This document shows, piece after piece, positions 1 through 10,451 of a stretch of DNA of 64,000 nucleotides. The notes beneath the pieces are model-generated. The model was not told where the DNA came from and did not search any database. It saw nothing but the letters and a program-made list of their open reading frames with translations. Numbering within the stretch: the stretch's first letter is position 1; every line of letters starts with the position of its first letter. This DNA comes from Klebsiella terrigena (GTDB taxonomy: Bacteria > Pseudomonadota > Gammaproteobacteria > Enterobacterales > Enterobacteriaceae): NCBI RefSeq assembly GCF_006539725.1, contig NZ_BJNO01000006.1, positions 62,001 to 126,000 of the forward strand. The letters are read 5' to 3'. Position numbers and translations under genes: made by a program.

Positions 1-219
1 GGCGTCAGATTGTTGATCGTAGTGCTTACGGTAGAGAACGGAATGTCGGCCATCGAGAATAGCCGGAACGCTGGTGTCAGCATCCCAACCGTCGAGCTGC
101 ATACACAAATCCGGATCGGATTTGCAGGGAATGCTTAACGTTCGCTCCCCCTGCTGTTCGCCGTGCAGTTCGGCGTCGTCTATTTCAAACGCGCCGATGC
201 GTATGTTTGTTTTACTCAT
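1..219 (-). CDS. yebV: YebV family protein, cut by window edge
   Basis: The reverse strand from 219 to the window edge reads as 73 codons beginning MSKTNIRIGAFEIDDAELHG and ending ...YDQQSDA. This follows the small E. coli YebV protein (78 residues, unknown function), so about five residues and the stop lie outside the window. The ATG at 217-219 follows a weak ribosome site. It lies downstream of rsmF on the same strand, as in E. coli. No domain suggests a function. Confidence 0.85.
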   Translation of the reverse strand, partial: MSKTNIRIGAFEIDDAELHGEQQGERTLSIPCKSDPDLCMQLDGWDADTSVPAILDGRHSVLYRKHYDQQSDA

Positions 220-334
220 AAATTCACCCCGTTTGTCTGCTGAGTTGTGGTACGACCAGTTAAGGCCGCCATTTTTCAGCGTAGACAATGGGGCGCAAAT
301 AGCCAGTGAAAAAGTGCTGTTTTTTTGCGCTCAA

Positions 335-1768
335 TCACACCTTGCCGGCAAATAGCTTCCCGTCACGCACCAGCTCGCGGGGATAGCTGTTCTTCAGGCG
401 TGAACCCACTTTTTTCGCCAGGCCGAGGGTTGCGCCCTGGTATGTGACGATCGCTTCGTCCTGCTGCGGCGGGGTTTGCGGGTAAATATCGCGGCCGCGA
501 TACCACTCTTCGGCCTCACTCTCCGTCAGCGCAAAAGGCGTCGCGGATGCGGCAAGGGCGATGACCGCCTCGTGCTGCCAGCGGAAGCCCTTGTTGTGCG
601 TTTCCGCCAGCCGGATGCCAATTCGCGAAAAGCGGATCTTGCCAATAAACGCTTCCAGGGCCTGAGGGAATAGCCAAATTTCCTTATCGCGCTGCCAGAG
701 GGTATGGCTCTCATCCCAGCGCAGACCAACGGCCGCCGCGGCGTCCGACACGGCGGCGCTTTCCCGGCGCTTCATCGGGATAAACGGAAACTTACCCACC
801 TTGTAGCCCGGCGCCGGCAGCGGTTCAACGGCGGCGATTTTACGCAGACGGGCAACGAAGAAGCCCTCGCAGTCATAAATCTGCGGGAAGACGTGAAGAA
901 AGCCCTCCGCCGTCAGGGCCTCGCTGGCCTGGGGGAAGAGCGAGCCGAGAGGCAGCGTCTCCACCGCCTGCGGATAGCGGGCCAGCAGCCACTGCACCAC
1001 GTCCTCATTTTCTTCGCGGTTCAGGGTGCAGGTTGAGTACACCAGCGTACCGCCCGGCTGCAGGGCGTGAAAGGCGCTATCGATAAGCTCGCGCTGGGTT
1101 GCCGCAATCTGCTGATTGCTTTCCGGGGACCAGTTTTTCAAGGCCTCGGGATCCTTACGCACCACGCCTTCACCGGAGCAGGGGGCGTCGAGCAGGATCG
1201 CATCGAAGCTCTCCGGTAGCGCGGCGCCAAATACCCGGCCATCGAAATGCGTCAGCGCAACGTTGCTTATTCCGCAGCGGCTGATATTGGCATGCAGGAC
1301 CTTGACCCGGCTGGCGGAGTATTCGTTGGCGAGGATCCCGCCTTTATTCCCCATCCTGGCGGCGATTTGCGTGGTTTTTGACCCCGGCGCGGCGGCGACA
1401 TCCATCACCCGCTGCGGCATATCGCCATCGGCAAACAGGGCGGCCACCGGCAGCATTGAGCTGGCTTCCTGAATATAGAAGAGTCCGCTGAGGTGCTCTG
1501 CGGTGCTGCCTAACGGCAGAGACTCCTCGTCCTCGCGCTCGATCCAAAATCCCTCTGCGCACCACGGCACCGGCGTAAGCTGCCAGCCGTAGGGGGCGAC
1601 CAGCTGCAGAAAGTCGGCCACGCTGGTTTTCAGCGTGTTAACGCGGATGCTGCGGCGTAGCGGACGTTGGCAGGCGGCAATAAAATCATCGAAAGAGAGA
1701 TGTGTCGGCATTGCCGCACGCATTTGAGCGAGGAATTCGTCAGGAAAAAAGACAGCGTTTTGAGCCAC
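335..1768 (-). CDS. rsmF: 16S rRNA m5C1407 methyltransferase RsmF
   Basis: RsmF methylates C1407 of 16S rRNA in the 30S subunit, using S-adenosylmethionine. The protein (477 residues from the chosen start) has the [13 protein letters not shown]-binding loop, the DAPCSGEGV motif and the second cysteine motif [11 protein letters not shown], the usual catalytic and release cysteines of Nol1/Nop2/Sun (NSUN) enzymes, followed by a C-terminal RNA-binding region. I chose a GTG start at 1766-1768 because the sequence from there ([10 protein letters not shown]) aligns with the E. coli start MAQHTVYFPD. An in-frame ATG at 1783 adds only five residues. It lies downstream of letB, separated by a hairpin. 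Confidence 0.93.
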   Translation of the reverse strand: MAQNAVFFPDEFLAQMRAAMPTHLSFDDFIAACQRPLRRSIRVNTLKTSVADFLQLVAPYGWQLTPVPWCAEGFWIEREDEESLPLGSTAEHLSGLFYIQEASSMLPVAALFADGDMPQRVMDVAAAPGSKTTQIAARMGNKGGILANEYSASRVKVLHANISRCGISNVALTHFDGRVFGAALPESFDAILLDAPCSGEGVVRKDPEALKNWSPESNQQIAATQRELIDSAFHALQPGGTLVYSTCTLNREENEDVVQWLLARYPQAVETLPLGSLFPQASEALTAEGFLHVFPQIYDCEGFFVARLRKIAAVEPLPAPGYKVGKFPFIPMKRRESAAVSDAAAAVGLRWDESHTLWQRDKEIWLFPQALEAFIGKIRFSRIGIRLAETHNKGFRWQHEAVIALAASATPFALTESEAEEWYRGRDIYPQTPPQQDEAIVTYQGATLGLAKKVGSRLKNSYPRELVRDGKLFAGKV

Positions 1769-1808
1769 TGGAGCGCACCACAAGAAAAAAGGGTGCGCAG
1801 TTTACCAT

Positions 1809-1839
1809 AAACGCTCCGGCATCGGACACCGGAGCGTTT
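1809..1839 (-). terminator. Hairpin between letB and rsmF
   Basis: A perfect 11-bp inverted repeat (AAACGCTCCGG and its complement, 9-nt loop) sits between the letB stop and the rsmF start. On the transcribed strand only a few T residues follow it. It may be a weak terminator or an mRNA-stabilising hairpin rather than a strong stop. Confidence 0.55.
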
Positions 1840-1894
1840 AGCCAGCGCGGAGCTCAGGCGCCGGGGCGGCGGCTGAGCTCCAACAATCCGCGAG

Positions 1895-4528
1895 CTAGCG
1901 CGGCAGGGCGGTGCCCCATTCGCGCCACTCTTTCGGCTCGCTCTCCAGCAGCAGGAAGTGCTTATCATCCTGCGCTTTTGGCGCCAGCGGCGTGCCCGGC
2001 GGGGTGGCAAAGGAGATGCCGCCGCGAATGAACTGATTGAAGGTCCCGGTTTTTACCACTCCGCCAATCAGGCCAAAGTCGAGGTTGTAGCCGGAAGAGA
2101 GCCAGAACACCGAGTTGTTACGCACCAGATACTGGTAACGCTTGCTGATACGCAGTTTGACCATCACGCGGTCCGACAGCGATCCCAGCGTCAGCCCGGT
2201 GACCGTCCCCACCTCGAGGCCACGGAACAGCACCGGCGTGCCGATATCCAGCGAACCGGCTTCCGGAACCTCAACCACGATGCTCAGGCCATCGATATAG
2301 CGAGAGTCGCTAATGGTCGTTTCCTGGATTTCGAAGTCACGGCGCGGCGTTCCCCGACCTGGCTCAACGTTGATATACGGCTGGAAGATGGTATCCAGAT
2401 GCTCGACGCCCGCCGCGGAAATTTGCGGGGTGATCACCGAGAATCGGGTGCCTCCGCGGGCGAAGGTATCTACGTACTCCGGGTAGAGCACGGCTTTCGC
2501 CTGCACTTCGTTTTTGGCGGTGATCAGGTTTAGCGACTGGATCTGGCCGATGTTAATCCCCAGGTAGCGGATAGGCATGCCGGAGGAGAGTTTTCCCGCA
2601 TCGAAGGCGTGCAGGGTTATCTGCCCGCCTACCGCGCGGGCGGCGGTCTCTGAAGCATACAGAATACGCTTATTACCGCTGCGGGCACTGGCGCTGGTGC
2701 CGCTCAGCTCGTCAAAGCTGATTGCCCCTTTCAGGGCGCGAGCCAGCGGCGAAGCCTGCACGGTCAGGCCGTTGCCGTCGAGCTGGACCTTCGCGCCGCC
2801 TTCTGCCCAGAACACGCTGTTGCCGGTGAGCAGATGACGATATTCCGGCTTAATGTGCAGGTCGATATCAAACGCGTTGCTGCGCGGCCTGACGGAGGTC
2901 ACCTCGCCCACGGCAAACTTGCGGTAGAGCACCACCGAGCCTTCCTGCACATCCGGCAGCGTTTCCGCCGTGAGGCTCAGGGTGGTGGTCGGGACGTCGC
3001 TCAGGCTATTCTCCTGCGCTTTTTCCATATTGGCATACAGCGGATAGCTGGACTGAATCGCCCCTTTGGCGCCGGGAATAATGCGGATACCGCCGTCAAC
3101 CCATTCGCTGGCGCTAGCGCCAAGCACCTTAATGCCGTCGAGGCCAACCTTAACGTCGAGGCGGCTGTTGACCACAAATTTGCTGTCTCCGTGCACCAGG
3201 TCGCGGTATTCCGGCGTAATGGCCACCTGGAAGGTGACGCCTTTCGCCGTCAGCCTGCGCTCCAGCACCTGGCCGATTTTCACGCCGTGCAGCACCAGCG
3301 GCTGTCCGGCGTCAATGCCGAAGCTCTCCGATGCCGTCAGCGTGATGGCGGCGACGTTGGGCTCCTCCAGCAGCGATTTATCCGCCGGCAGCACCACGAA
3401 GTGGCTGCGCGCCTCACCCTCTCCCGGAACCAGCTCAAAGGTATTGCCGGTCAGCAGGGCGCTGAGGCTTGGGTTATCCAGCGAAATTTTCGGCTTTTTC
3501 ATCTGAATAAGCGTCTTATCACGCAGCAGGGTTACGACGCTGGGATCGACGGTCATCTCGCCGGTGACTTTACTCCCGGGCTGGAGGTTGAGCTTAGTCA
3601 GCTGTCCGACCTCGAGACCCTGGTACATCAGCGGCGTAGAGCCGGCTTTCAGGCCCGTGCCGTCGGGTAAATCGAGCGTCACCAGCACGCCGCGCTGGCT
3701 GTGGGCCAAATCTTCGTACAGCCCGAACTCATCGTTTTGCTGAGCGGCTTTGGAATCGTCGGGGGAATCGAAGGCAATCGCCCCGTTAACCAGGGCCGAA
3801 AGGCTTTCCAGTTCCACTTTAGCGCCGCTAAACCCGACGTCGGCCTTGACGCCCGAAACGTTCCAGAAGCGGGTGCCTTTTTTAACCAGATTGGTAAAGC
3901 GGCGCTCGATCAGCACGTCAATGGTGACCCCCTGGTTGCCGTCGTTGAGCGCATAGTCGTAGACCCGGCCAACGGGAATTTTGCGAAAATAGACCAGCGA
4001 CCCGCTGGTTAGCGAGCCGAGATCCGCGGCGTGGAGATGAATCATCAGCTCGCCGTTATTGATACGGTACTTCGGCTGGGTATCGAGGGCGACAAAGTGG
4101 TCCTCAGGTTCGCCCCGACCCGGCATCATGCCGATATAGTTGCCGCCGACCAGCGCATCAAGGCCGGAAACGCCCGCCAGCGAGGCTTTCGGCGTGACCA
4201 GCCAGAACTGCGTGTCCTTGCGCAGGGCATCTTTCATATCGCTTTTGACGCTGGCCGAAACCTCTATCTTACTCAGGTCTTTACTCAGCGAGATATTCTG
4301 CACCGTGCCCACTTCTACCCCCTGATAGCGGATAGGCGTGCGTCCGGGGACAATCCCGTTAGCCGACTGAAAGTCGATAGTGATCGTCGTCCCGCGATCG
4401 CTATAGCTGGTCCAGATCAGCCAGCTGGCGATCATCAGCGCGATGACCGGCAGTAGCCAGAATGGCGAGATGCGACGTTTGGTTTTAATTTTGGCTTCAG
4501 TCGGCGAAGCGGGCGTTTCCTGACTCAT
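1895..4528 (-). CDS. letB: Intermembrane lipid transport protein LetB (MCE tunnel)
   Basis: LetB (formerly YebT) forms a long periplasmic hexameric tunnel of stacked MCE (mammalian cell entry) rings that moves lipids between the inner and outer membranes. The 877-residue protein has one N-terminal membrane anchor (about residues 20-42, [16 protein letters not shown]) and then repeated MCE domains, recognisable by recurring G-x-P-x-x-Y/F-x-G-hydrophobic-x-V-G segments such as [39 protein letters not shown] and [13 protein letters not shown]. The family has seven. The ATG at 4528 gives [12 protein letters not shown], matching E. coli. The longer frame to 4570 is unlikely. It overlaps letA by 32 bp, so the pair is probably translationally coupled. 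Confidence 0.95.
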   Translation of the reverse strand: MSQETPASPTEAKIKTKRRISPFWLLPVIALMIASWLIWTSYSDRGTTITIDFQSANGIVPGRTPIRYQGVEVGTVQNISLSKDLSKIEVSASVKSDMKDALRKDTQFWLVTPKASLAGVSGLDALVGGNYIGMMPGRGEPEDHFVALDTQPKYRINNGELMIHLHAADLGSLTSGSLVYFRKIPVGRVYDYALNDGNQGVTIDVLIERRFTNLVKKGTRFWNVSGVKADVGFSGAKVELESLSALVNGAIAFDSPDDSKAAQQNDEFGLYEDLAHSQRGVLVTLDLPDGTGLKAGSTPLMYQGLEVGQLTKLNLQPGSKVTGEMTVDPSVVTLLRDKTLIQMKKPKISLDNPSLSALLTGNTFELVPGEGEARSHFVVLPADKSLLEEPNVAAITLTASESFGIDAGQPLVLHGVKIGQVLERRLTAKGVTFQVAITPEYRDLVHGDSKFVVNSRLDVKVGLDGIKVLGASASEWVDGGIRIIPGAKGAIQSSYPLYANMEKAQENSLSDVPTTTLSLTAETLPDVQEGSVVLYRKFAVGEVTSVRPRSNAFDIDLHIKPEYRHLLTGNSVFWAEGGAKVQLDGNGLTVQASPLARALKGAISFDELSGTSASARSGNKRILYASETAARAVGGQITLHAFDAGKLSSGMPIRYLGINIGQIQSLNLITAKNEVQAKAVLYPEYVDTFARGGTRFSVITPQISAAGVEHLDTIFQPYINVEPGRGTPRRDFEIQETTISDSRYIDGLSIVVEVPEAGSLDIGTPVLFRGLEVGTVTGLTLGSLSDRVMVKLRISKRYQYLVRNNSVFWLSSGYNLDFGLIGGVVKTGTFNQFIRGGISFATPPGTPLAPKAQDDKHFLLLESEPKEWREWGTALPR

Positions 4529-5780
4529 GTGCGTCCCAAAGTAAGCGGCTGTCCAGCCATTCAACAGCAAGGATAGTTAATATTACCGCGGCGCCGAAAT
4601 ATACCGCAGCAGGCCCCATCGTAAAAGCGAGGAGTTGATCGCGGTTTATCAGCGACATGGTTAATGAGATAACGAAAAGATCGAGCATCGACCAGCGGCC
4701 AATCCAGGTAATCAGCCGCAGCAGCAGGATGCGGGTGCGCAGCCCCTGTTCGCACCTGAATTGTATGCTGACCAGCAGCGTAAACAACACAATAACTTTG
4801 GTAAACGGCACCAGAATACTGGCGATAAACACCACGCCGGCAATGGCGACGTTGCTGTTGGCCAGCGACAGAATCCCGGAGAGGATCGTATCGTCCTGGC
4901 GCGCGCCGTTAACGTAGATAATCGAGATCGGCAGCAGGTTGGCGGGGAGCAGGAACATCATCGAGGCAATCAGCGCCGCCCAGCTCTTCTGCAAGCTCTG
5001 CGGCCGACGGTGGCGTAGCGGCGTATGGCAGCGACGGCAGCGACCGCGGGCGTCGCGGTGCCCGGTGTAGTGGCAGCCGGTGCACACCTGCAGATTCGTG
5101 TCCGGACGCAGCGCCGGGCGCTCGGGGTAGAATCGCTCCCACAGTTCTTCGACGTTCATGTGAATGAGCGTAAGGATGCTGAGCAGCGTCAATGAGACAA
5201 AGGCGATAAGCCCGACGCCGGGCTGCAGGAACGCGTAATCCTGGACCTTGATCGAGGCCACGCCGATGCCCACCAGGTAGATATCGAGCATCACCCACTC
5301 TTTTAGCCGCTCCAGCATCAGCAGCACCGGGCGCAGGTTCATCCCCAGCACGTTGCCTAGCCAAAGATAGGCGATGGAGATAACCAGCAGGGCCGGCGCG
5401 CCAATGGCACAAAATAGCACCATCGCCGCCGTCAGCGGATCGCCCTGGTCGGTCATTTGCCAGATGCCCTGTAATACGTTAGCGTCGATACGCACGCCGA
5501 GCAGGTGCAAACGCAGTAAAGGCTCCATCCAGGCGAAAGGCATCAGCAGCATCATGGCGATCGCCATACTGCCGAGGCGCGAAAGCGACCAGTCGCGGCC
5601 GTCGCGTATTTTGGCGCTGCAGCGTGGGCACCAGGCGCTCTGATTGCGCTTAAGCACCGGCAGGCGAAACAGAATGTCGCACTGCGGGCAGCGGTGATAG
5701 TGGGCCTGAGGCAACGGCGAACCGACCGCATGTACGGTCATCTTTTTCGCTGGCGTAATCTGGGGTGTTTTTAGTGGCAT
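4497..5780 (-). CDS. letA: Inner-membrane lipid transport partner LetA (PqiA family)
   Basis: LetA (YebS) is the PqiA-type integral membrane partner thought to load or unload LetB. The 427-residue protein carries two zinc-ribbon-like cysteine clusters, near residues 34-57 (CPQC...CPRC) and 225-245 (CTGC...CRRC). Each precedes a set of hydrophobic segments, giving the duplicated two-half architecture of the family. It is the first gene of the letAB pair and overlaps letB. msrC is divergent upstream. Confidence 0.95.
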   Translation of the reverse strand: MPLKTPQITPAKKMTVHAVGSPLPQAHYHRCPQCDILFRLPVLKRNQSAWCPRCSAKIRDGRDWSLSRLGSMAIAMMLLMPFAWMEPLLRLHLLGVRIDANVLQGIWQMTDQGDPLTAAMVLFCAIGAPALLVISIAYLWLGNVLGMNLRPVLLMLERLKEWVMLDIYLVGIGVASIKVQDYAFLQPGVGLIAFVSLTLLSILTLIHMNVEELWERFYPERPALRPDTNLQVCTGCHYTGHRDARGRCRRCHTPLRHRRPQSLQKSWAALIASMMFLLPANLLPISIIYVNGARQDDTILSGILSLANSNVAIAGVVFIASILVPFTKVIVLFTLLVSIQFRCEQGLRTRILLLRLITWIGRWSMLDLFVISLTMSLINRDQLLAFTMGPAAVYFGAAVILTILAVEWLDSRLLWDAHESGNARFAD

Positions 5781-5912
5781 TTATTACGTACGGCAATGAA
5801 TGTATTTCACTATATTAACCCAGGAATGAATTCATCTTGAGCCTGAACGCATTTAATGCTTATTTTATTAGGCAGTCAGTGTAAGAGAGTAAGACAACTA
5901 AGTGATTACATA

Positions 5913-6410
5913 ATGAACAAAACAGAATTTTACGCGGATCTGAACCGTGATTTTCAGGCATTAATGGCAGGAGAAACCAGTTTTCTGGCCACGATCTCTA
6001 ATACCAGCGCGCTGCTGTTTGAGCGGCTGAGCGAGGTAAACTGGGCCGGGTTCTACCTACTCGAAGGCGATACGCTGGTGCTCGGGCCCTTCCAGGGCAA
6101 GCTGGCCTGCGTGCGAATTCCGGTTGGGCGGGGCGTTTGCGGTACTGCCGTTTCGCAGAATCGCGTGCAGCGCGTGGAGGATGTTCACGCCTTTGACGGG
6201 CATATCGCATGTGATGCCGCCAGCAATTCGGAGATTGTCTTCCCGCTGCGGGTGAACGGTCAGATTATTGGCGTCCTGGATATCGACAGCACCGCGTACG
6301 CCCGCTTCACCGCTGAGGATGAACAAGGGCTTACGGAACTGGTAGCGCAGCTGGAAAAACTCATTTCTGCGACCGACTATCAAAAAATATTCACCCACGT
6401 CGCAGGATAA
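5913..6410 (+). CDS. msrC: Free methionine-(R)-sulfoxide reductase MsrC
   Basis: MsrC reduces free methionine-R-sulfoxide in the cytoplasm with thioredoxin. The 165-residue protein is a single GAF domain. The three cysteines of the catalytic cycle are present at residues 66 (KLACVRIP), 76 (GRGVCGTAV) and 100 (GHIACDAAS), with the 10- and 24-residue spacing known for the family. The ATG at 5913 (MNKTEFYADLNRDF) matches E. coli. The frame upstream is open but not conserved. proQ follows about 100 bp downstream. Confidence 0.95.
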   Translation: MNKTEFYADLNRDFQALMAGETSFLATISNTSALLFERLSEVNWAGFYLLEGDTLVLGPFQGKLACVRIPVGRGVCGTAVSQNRVQRVEDVHAFDGHIACDAASNSEIVFPLRVNGQIIGVLDIDSTAYARFTAEDEQGLTELVAQLEKLISATDYQKIFTHVAG

Positions 6411-6507
6411 TCAACGGATAACGTAGCATTTAGCGATGGCGTCATTATAATGGCGCCTGTTCATGCCTGCGGCTTGTTGGCTACGTCCGTTGTAATCAGG
6501 AAATTTC

Positions 6508-7185
6508 ATGGAAAATCAACCTAAGTTGAATAGCAGTAAAGAAGTTATCGCATTTCTGGCCGAACGTTTCCCACAGTGCTTCAGCGCTGAAGGTGAAGCT
6601 CGCCCCCTGAAAGTCGGTATTTTTCAGGATCTCGTTGAGCGCGTTGGGGGTGAGATGAATCTCAGCAAAACCCAGCTTCGTGCCGCTTTACGTCTTTATA
6701 CTTCGAGCTGGCGCTATCTGTACGGCGTTAAGCCTGGGGCGATTCGCGTCGACCTCGACGGCAACCCGTGCGGCGAACTGGAAGAGCAGCACGTTGCTCA
6801 TGCCCGTCAGCAGCTCGAAGAAGCAAAAGCTCGCGTCCAGGCACAGCGTGCAGGCCAGCAGGCCAAAAAACGCGAAGCCGCAGCTGCCGCTGCAGGTCAG
6901 CAGGAAGACGGCGCCCGTCGTGAGCGTAAGCCACGTCCTCAGGTTCGCCGCAAAGAAGGCACCGAACAGCGTAAGCCGCGTCCCGCCGTTGCGAAAGCAC
7001 CGCGCGAAGAGCGTCATACTCCTGTATCAGATCTGACCGTGCTGTCCGTCGGCCAGGCTCTGAAGGTGAAAGCAGGCAATAACGCAATGGACGCCACCGT
7101 TCTGGAAATCACCAAAGATGGCGTTCGTGTACAGCTGACTTCTGGTATGTCAATGATTGTACGCGCAGAACACCTGGTGTTCTGA
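6508..7185 (+). CDS. proQ: RNA chaperone ProQ
   Basis: ProQ is a global RNA-binding protein that binds structured small RNAs and mRNA 3' ends. The 225-residue protein has an N-terminal FinO-like domain (about 1-120, including [19 protein letters not shown]), a charged Ala/Lys/Arg-rich linker (about 121-180) and a C-terminal Tudor-like domain (about 180-225, ending IVRAEHLVF). The ATG at 6508 follows a good AGGAAA site. It lies 19 bp upstream of prc and is probably co-transcribed with it. Confidence 0.95.
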   Translation: MENQPKLNSSKEVIAFLAERFPQCFSAEGEARPLKVGIFQDLVERVGGEMNLSKTQLRAALRLYTSSWRYLYGVKPGAIRVDLDGNPCGELEEQHVAHARQQLEEAKARVQAQRAGQQAKKREAAAAAAGQQEDGARRERKPRPQVRRKEGTEQRKPRPAVAKAPREERHTPVSDLTVLSVGQALKVKAGNNAMDATVLEITKDGVRVQLTSGMSMIVRAEHLVF

Positions 7186-7204
7186 AACGGAGGCCGGGCC
7201 AGGC

Positions 7205-9253
7205 ATGAACACATTCTTTAAGCTCACCGCGCTTGCGGGCCTGCTAGTAATAGCAGGCCATGCGTTTGCCGTGGATGATATTACCCGAGCCGATCAAATC
7301 CCCGTGCTGAAAGAAGAGCCGCAGCACGCGACGGTGAGTGAGCGCGTAACCTCGCGCTTTACTCGTTCGCACTATCGACAGTTCGATCTCGATAACGCCT
7401 TCTCGGCAAAAATTTTTGACCGCTATCTGAACCTGCTGGATTACAGCCACAACGTGCTGCTGGCCAGCGACGTTGCTCAGTTTGCCTCCAGGAAAAATCA
7501 AATCGGCGACGAGCTGCGCAGCGGAAAACTGGACGTTTTTTACGACCTGTATAACCTGGGACAGAAGCGCCGTTTCGAACGCTATCAGTACGCATTGAAG
7601 GTGCTGGAGCGTCCGATGGACTTTACCGGCAACGATAACTTCAACCTTGACCGCAGCAAGTCGCCCTGGCCGAAAGACGAGGCCGAGCTGAACGCGCTGT
7701 GGGATGCCAAGGTGAAGTTTGACCAGCTGAGCCTGAAGCTTGCCGGTAAAGACGACAAAGAGATCCGCGAAACGCTGACCCGTCGCTATAAGTTTGCTAT
7801 TCGCCGTCTGGCGCAAACCAATAGTGAAGATGTGTTCTCGCTGGTTATGACCTCCTTTGCCCGCGAAATCGACCCGCATACCAACTACCTGTCGCCGCGC
7901 AATACCGAGCAGTTCAATACCGAAATGAGCCTTTCGTTAGAAGGGATCGGCGCGGTGCTGCAGATGGACGACGACTATACGGTGATCAACTCGCTGGTGG
8001 CCGGCGGGCCGGCGGCGAAGAGCAAGTCCATTAGCGTTGGCGACCGTATCGTAGGCGTCGGCCAGGCCGGCAAGGGCATGGTTGACGTGATCGGCTGGCG
8101 TCTTGACGACGTGGTGGCGCTGATCAAAGGGCCGAAGGGCAGTAAAGTTCGCCTTGAAGTGCTGCCTGCAGGCAAGGGCGCGAAAACGCGCATCGTCACG
8201 CTAACCCGCGAGCGAATTCGTCTCGAAGACCGCGCGGTTAAAATGTCGGTGAAAACCGTTGGTAAAGAAAAAATCGGCGTGCTGGATATCCCTGGTTTCT
8301 ACGTTGGCCTGACGGATGACGTCAAGGTTCAGCTGCAGAAGCTGGAAAAACAGAACGTCAGCAGTATCGTTATCGACCTGCGCAGCAACGGCGGCGGGGC
8401 GCTGACCGAGGCGGTATCGCTTTCCGGTCTGTTTATCCCGTCTGGCCCGGTAGTGCAGGTGCGTGATAACAACGGTAAAGTGCGTGAAGACAGCGATACT
8501 GACGGCGTCGTGTACTACAAAGGCCCGCTGGTTGTACTGGTTGACCGCTTCAGCGCTTCGGCTTCTGAAATCTTCGCCGCGGCGATGCAGGACTACGGGC
8601 GCGGACTGATCGTCGGTGAGCCAACCTTCGGTAAAGGCACCGTGCAGCAGTACCGCTCCCTGAACCGCATTTACGATCAGATGCTGCGTCCGGACTGGCC
8701 GGCGCTGGGTTCCGTACAGTACACCATCCAGAAGTTCTACCGTATTAACGGCGGCAGTACTCAGCGTAAGGGCGTAACGCCGGACATCATGATGCCAACC
8801 GGCACTGAAGATCGCGAGACCGGCGAGCAGTATGAAGATAACGCTCTGCCGTGGGATAGCGTGAATGCAGCCACCTACGTCAAGTCCGGCGACTTAACGC
8901 CGTTCGGCGCCGGGTTGCTGAAACTGCATGATGAGCGGATTGCCAAAGATCCGGAATTCCAGTACATCATGAAGGACATCGCTCGCTATAACGCAATGAA
9001 AGACAAGCGTAATATCGTTTCTCTGAACTACGCCCAGCGTGAGAAAGAGAACGAAGAGGATGATGCGACTCGTCTGGCCCGCATTAACGATCGCCTGAAA
9101 CGTGAAGGCAAACCACAGCTTAAGAAGCTGGACGATCTGCCGAAGGATTACCAGGAGCCGGATCCGTATCTTGATGAAACGGTCCATATCGCGCGCGACC
9201 TGGCCCATCTGGAGAAAGACCAGCCGGCGGTGGAACCACCGGTTAGCAAATAA
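7205..9253 (+). CDS. prc: Periplasmic tail-specific protease Prc (Tsp)
   Basis: Prc cleaves periplasmic proteins by recognising apolar C-termini. It processes FtsI and, with NlpI, regulates peptidoglycan hydrolases. The 682-residue precursor has a signal peptide (residues 1-22, ending GHAFA), a PDZ domain around 240-325, and the S41 protease core with the catalytic serine in FSASASEIF and lysine in TFGKGTVQ (Ser452 and Lys477 in the equal-length E. coli protein). I chose the ATG at 7205, which starts MNTFFKLTALAG and is preceded by a GGAGG-like site. The open frame runs back into proQ but is not conserved there. Confidence 0.96.
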   Translation: MNTFFKLTALAGLLVIAGHAFAVDDITRADQIPVLKEEPQHATVSERVTSRFTRSHYRQFDLDNAFSAKIFDRYLNLLDYSHNVLLASDVAQFASRKNQIGDELRSGKLDVFYDLYNLGQKRRFERYQYALKVLERPMDFTGNDNFNLDRSKSPWPKDEAELNALWDAKVKFDQLSLKLAGKDDKEIRETLTRRYKFAIRRLAQTNSEDVFSLVMTSFAREIDPHTNYLSPRNTEQFNTEMSLSLEGIGAVLQMDDDYTVINSLVAGGPAAKSKSISVGDRIVGVGQAGKGMVDVIGWRLDDVVALIKGPKGSKVRLEVLPAGKGAKTRIVTLTRERIRLEDRAVKMSVKTVGKEKIGVLDIPGFYVGLTDDVKVQLQKLEKQNVSSIVIDLRSNGGGALTEAVSLSGLFIPSGPVVQVRDNNGKVREDSDTDGVVYYKGPLVVLVDRFSASASEIFAAAMQDYGRGLIVGEPTFGKGTVQQYRSLNRIYDQMLRPDWPALGSVQYTIQKFYRINGGSTQRKGVTPDIMMPTGTEDRETGEQYEDNALPWDSVNAATYVKSGDLTPFGAGLLKLHDERIAKDPEFQYIMKDIARYNAMKDKRNIVSLNYAQREKENEEDDATRLARINDRLKREGKPQLKKLDDLPKDYQEPDPYLDETVHIARDLAHLEKDQPAVEPPVSK

Positions 9254-9260
9254 GCACCCG

Positions 9261-9290
9261 ACGGGCACACATGTTGTGCCCGTTTTTTTT
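9261..9290 (+). terminator. Rho-independent terminator of proQ-prc
   Basis: The inverted repeat ACGGGCACA / TGTGCCCGT is followed by a run of eight T residues just after the prc stop. Confidence 0.9.
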
Positions 9291-9491
9291 ATCCGATCCT
9301 GCCGTCAAAAACCTCGATTCCCCCGCGCGCGATGTCAATATATTATGCAGATGTCAGCGATATGCTACAAAATGTAAAGTTGTGTCTTTCTCGTGACTTA
9401 GCGGGGGAGGATGGTTGAAAATTAACGTTGTACCCATACGATATGGGTAATCGCATAGTGCGTTTTGTTAAATCGAGGTTAGAAGAAAATT

Positions 9492-10373
9492 ATGATGCGA
9501 ATCGCGCTCTTCCTGTTGACCAACCTGGCCGTTATGGCGGTGTTCGGGCTGGTGCTGAGCCTGACGGGAATACAGTCAAGCAGCATGACCGGGCTACTGA
9601 TCATGGCGCTGCTTTTTGGTTTTGGTGGCTCGATCGTTTCGCTGCTGATGTCGAAATGGATGGCGCTAAAATCGGTGGGTGGGGAAGTCATTGAGCAGCC
9701 GCGTAACGAAACCGAACGCTGGCTGATGAATACCGTCGCGCAGCAGGCGCAGCAGGCGGGCATCGGCATGCCGCAGGTTGCTATCTACCATGCGCCGGAT
9801 ATTAACGCCTTTGCCACCGGCGCACGCCGTGATGCTTCGCTGGTTGCCATCAGCACCGGGCTGCTGCAAAACATGAGCCGTGACGAGGCGGAAGCCGTTA
9901 TTGCCCATGAAATCAGCCACATTGCCAACGGCGATATGGTGACCATGACCCTGATTCAGGGGGTGGTGAACACCTTCGTTATCTTTATCTCGCGCGTTAT
10001 CGCGCAAATTGCCGCAGGATTCCTTAGCGGCAACCGCGATGAAGGCGAGAGCAGCAACGGCAACCCGCTGGTTTACTTTGCCGTCGCCACCGTTCTGGAG
10101 CTGGTGTTTGGGATTCTGGCCAGCATCATCACCATGTGGTTCTCGCGCTACCGCGAGTTCCATGCGGACGCGGGCTCTGCCCGTCTGGTCGGCCGTGAGA
10201 AAATGATCGCCGCCCTGCAGCGTTTGAAAACCAGCTACGAGCCGCAGGAAGCCAGCAGCATGATGGCGCTGTGCATCAACGGCAAAGCGAAGTCGATGAG
10301 CGAGCTGTTTATGACGCACCCGCCGCTGGATAAACGTATCGAAGCTCTGCGCAGCGGGGAATACCTGAAGTAA
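9492..10373 (+). CDS. htpX: Membrane zinc protease HtpX
   Basis: HtpX is an inner-membrane M48 metalloprotease that, with FtsH, removes misfolded membrane proteins. The 293-residue protein has two N-terminal membrane segments (about 5-25 and 32-55), the zinc motif in [13 protein letters not shown], two more hydrophobic stretches and the third-ligand region in [13 protein letters not shown]. In E. coli it is induced by CpxR. I did not find a clear CpxR box in the 238-bp upstream gap. It stands alone between two terminators. Confidence 0.96.
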   Translation: MMRIALFLLTNLAVMAVFGLVLSLTGIQSSSMTGLLIMALLFGFGGSIVSLLMSKWMALKSVGGEVIEQPRNETERWLMNTVAQQAQQAGIGMPQVAIYHAPDINAFATGARRDASLVAISTGLLQNMSRDEAEAVIAHEISHIANGDMVTMTLIQGVVNTFVIFISRVIAQIAAGFLSGNRDEGESSNGNPLVYFAVATVLELVFGILASIITMWFSRYREFHADAGSARLVGREKMIAALQRLKTSYEPQEASSMMALCINGKAKSMSELFMTHPPLDKRIEALRSGEYLK

Positions 10374-10400
10374 TCCTCTTCTTCAGAGCGTAGAAACAAA

Positions 10401-10433
10401 AACCGCAGCCTTAATCGGGCTGCGGTTTTTTTT
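10401..10433 (+). terminator. Terminator between htpX and yebQ
   Basis: AACCGCAGCC and its near-complement GGGCTGCGGTT form a stem followed by eight T residues. It ends htpX and may work in both directions, since yebQ converges from the other side. Confidence 0.9.
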
Positions 10434-10451
10434 GTGCCGTAATCGGGCGGG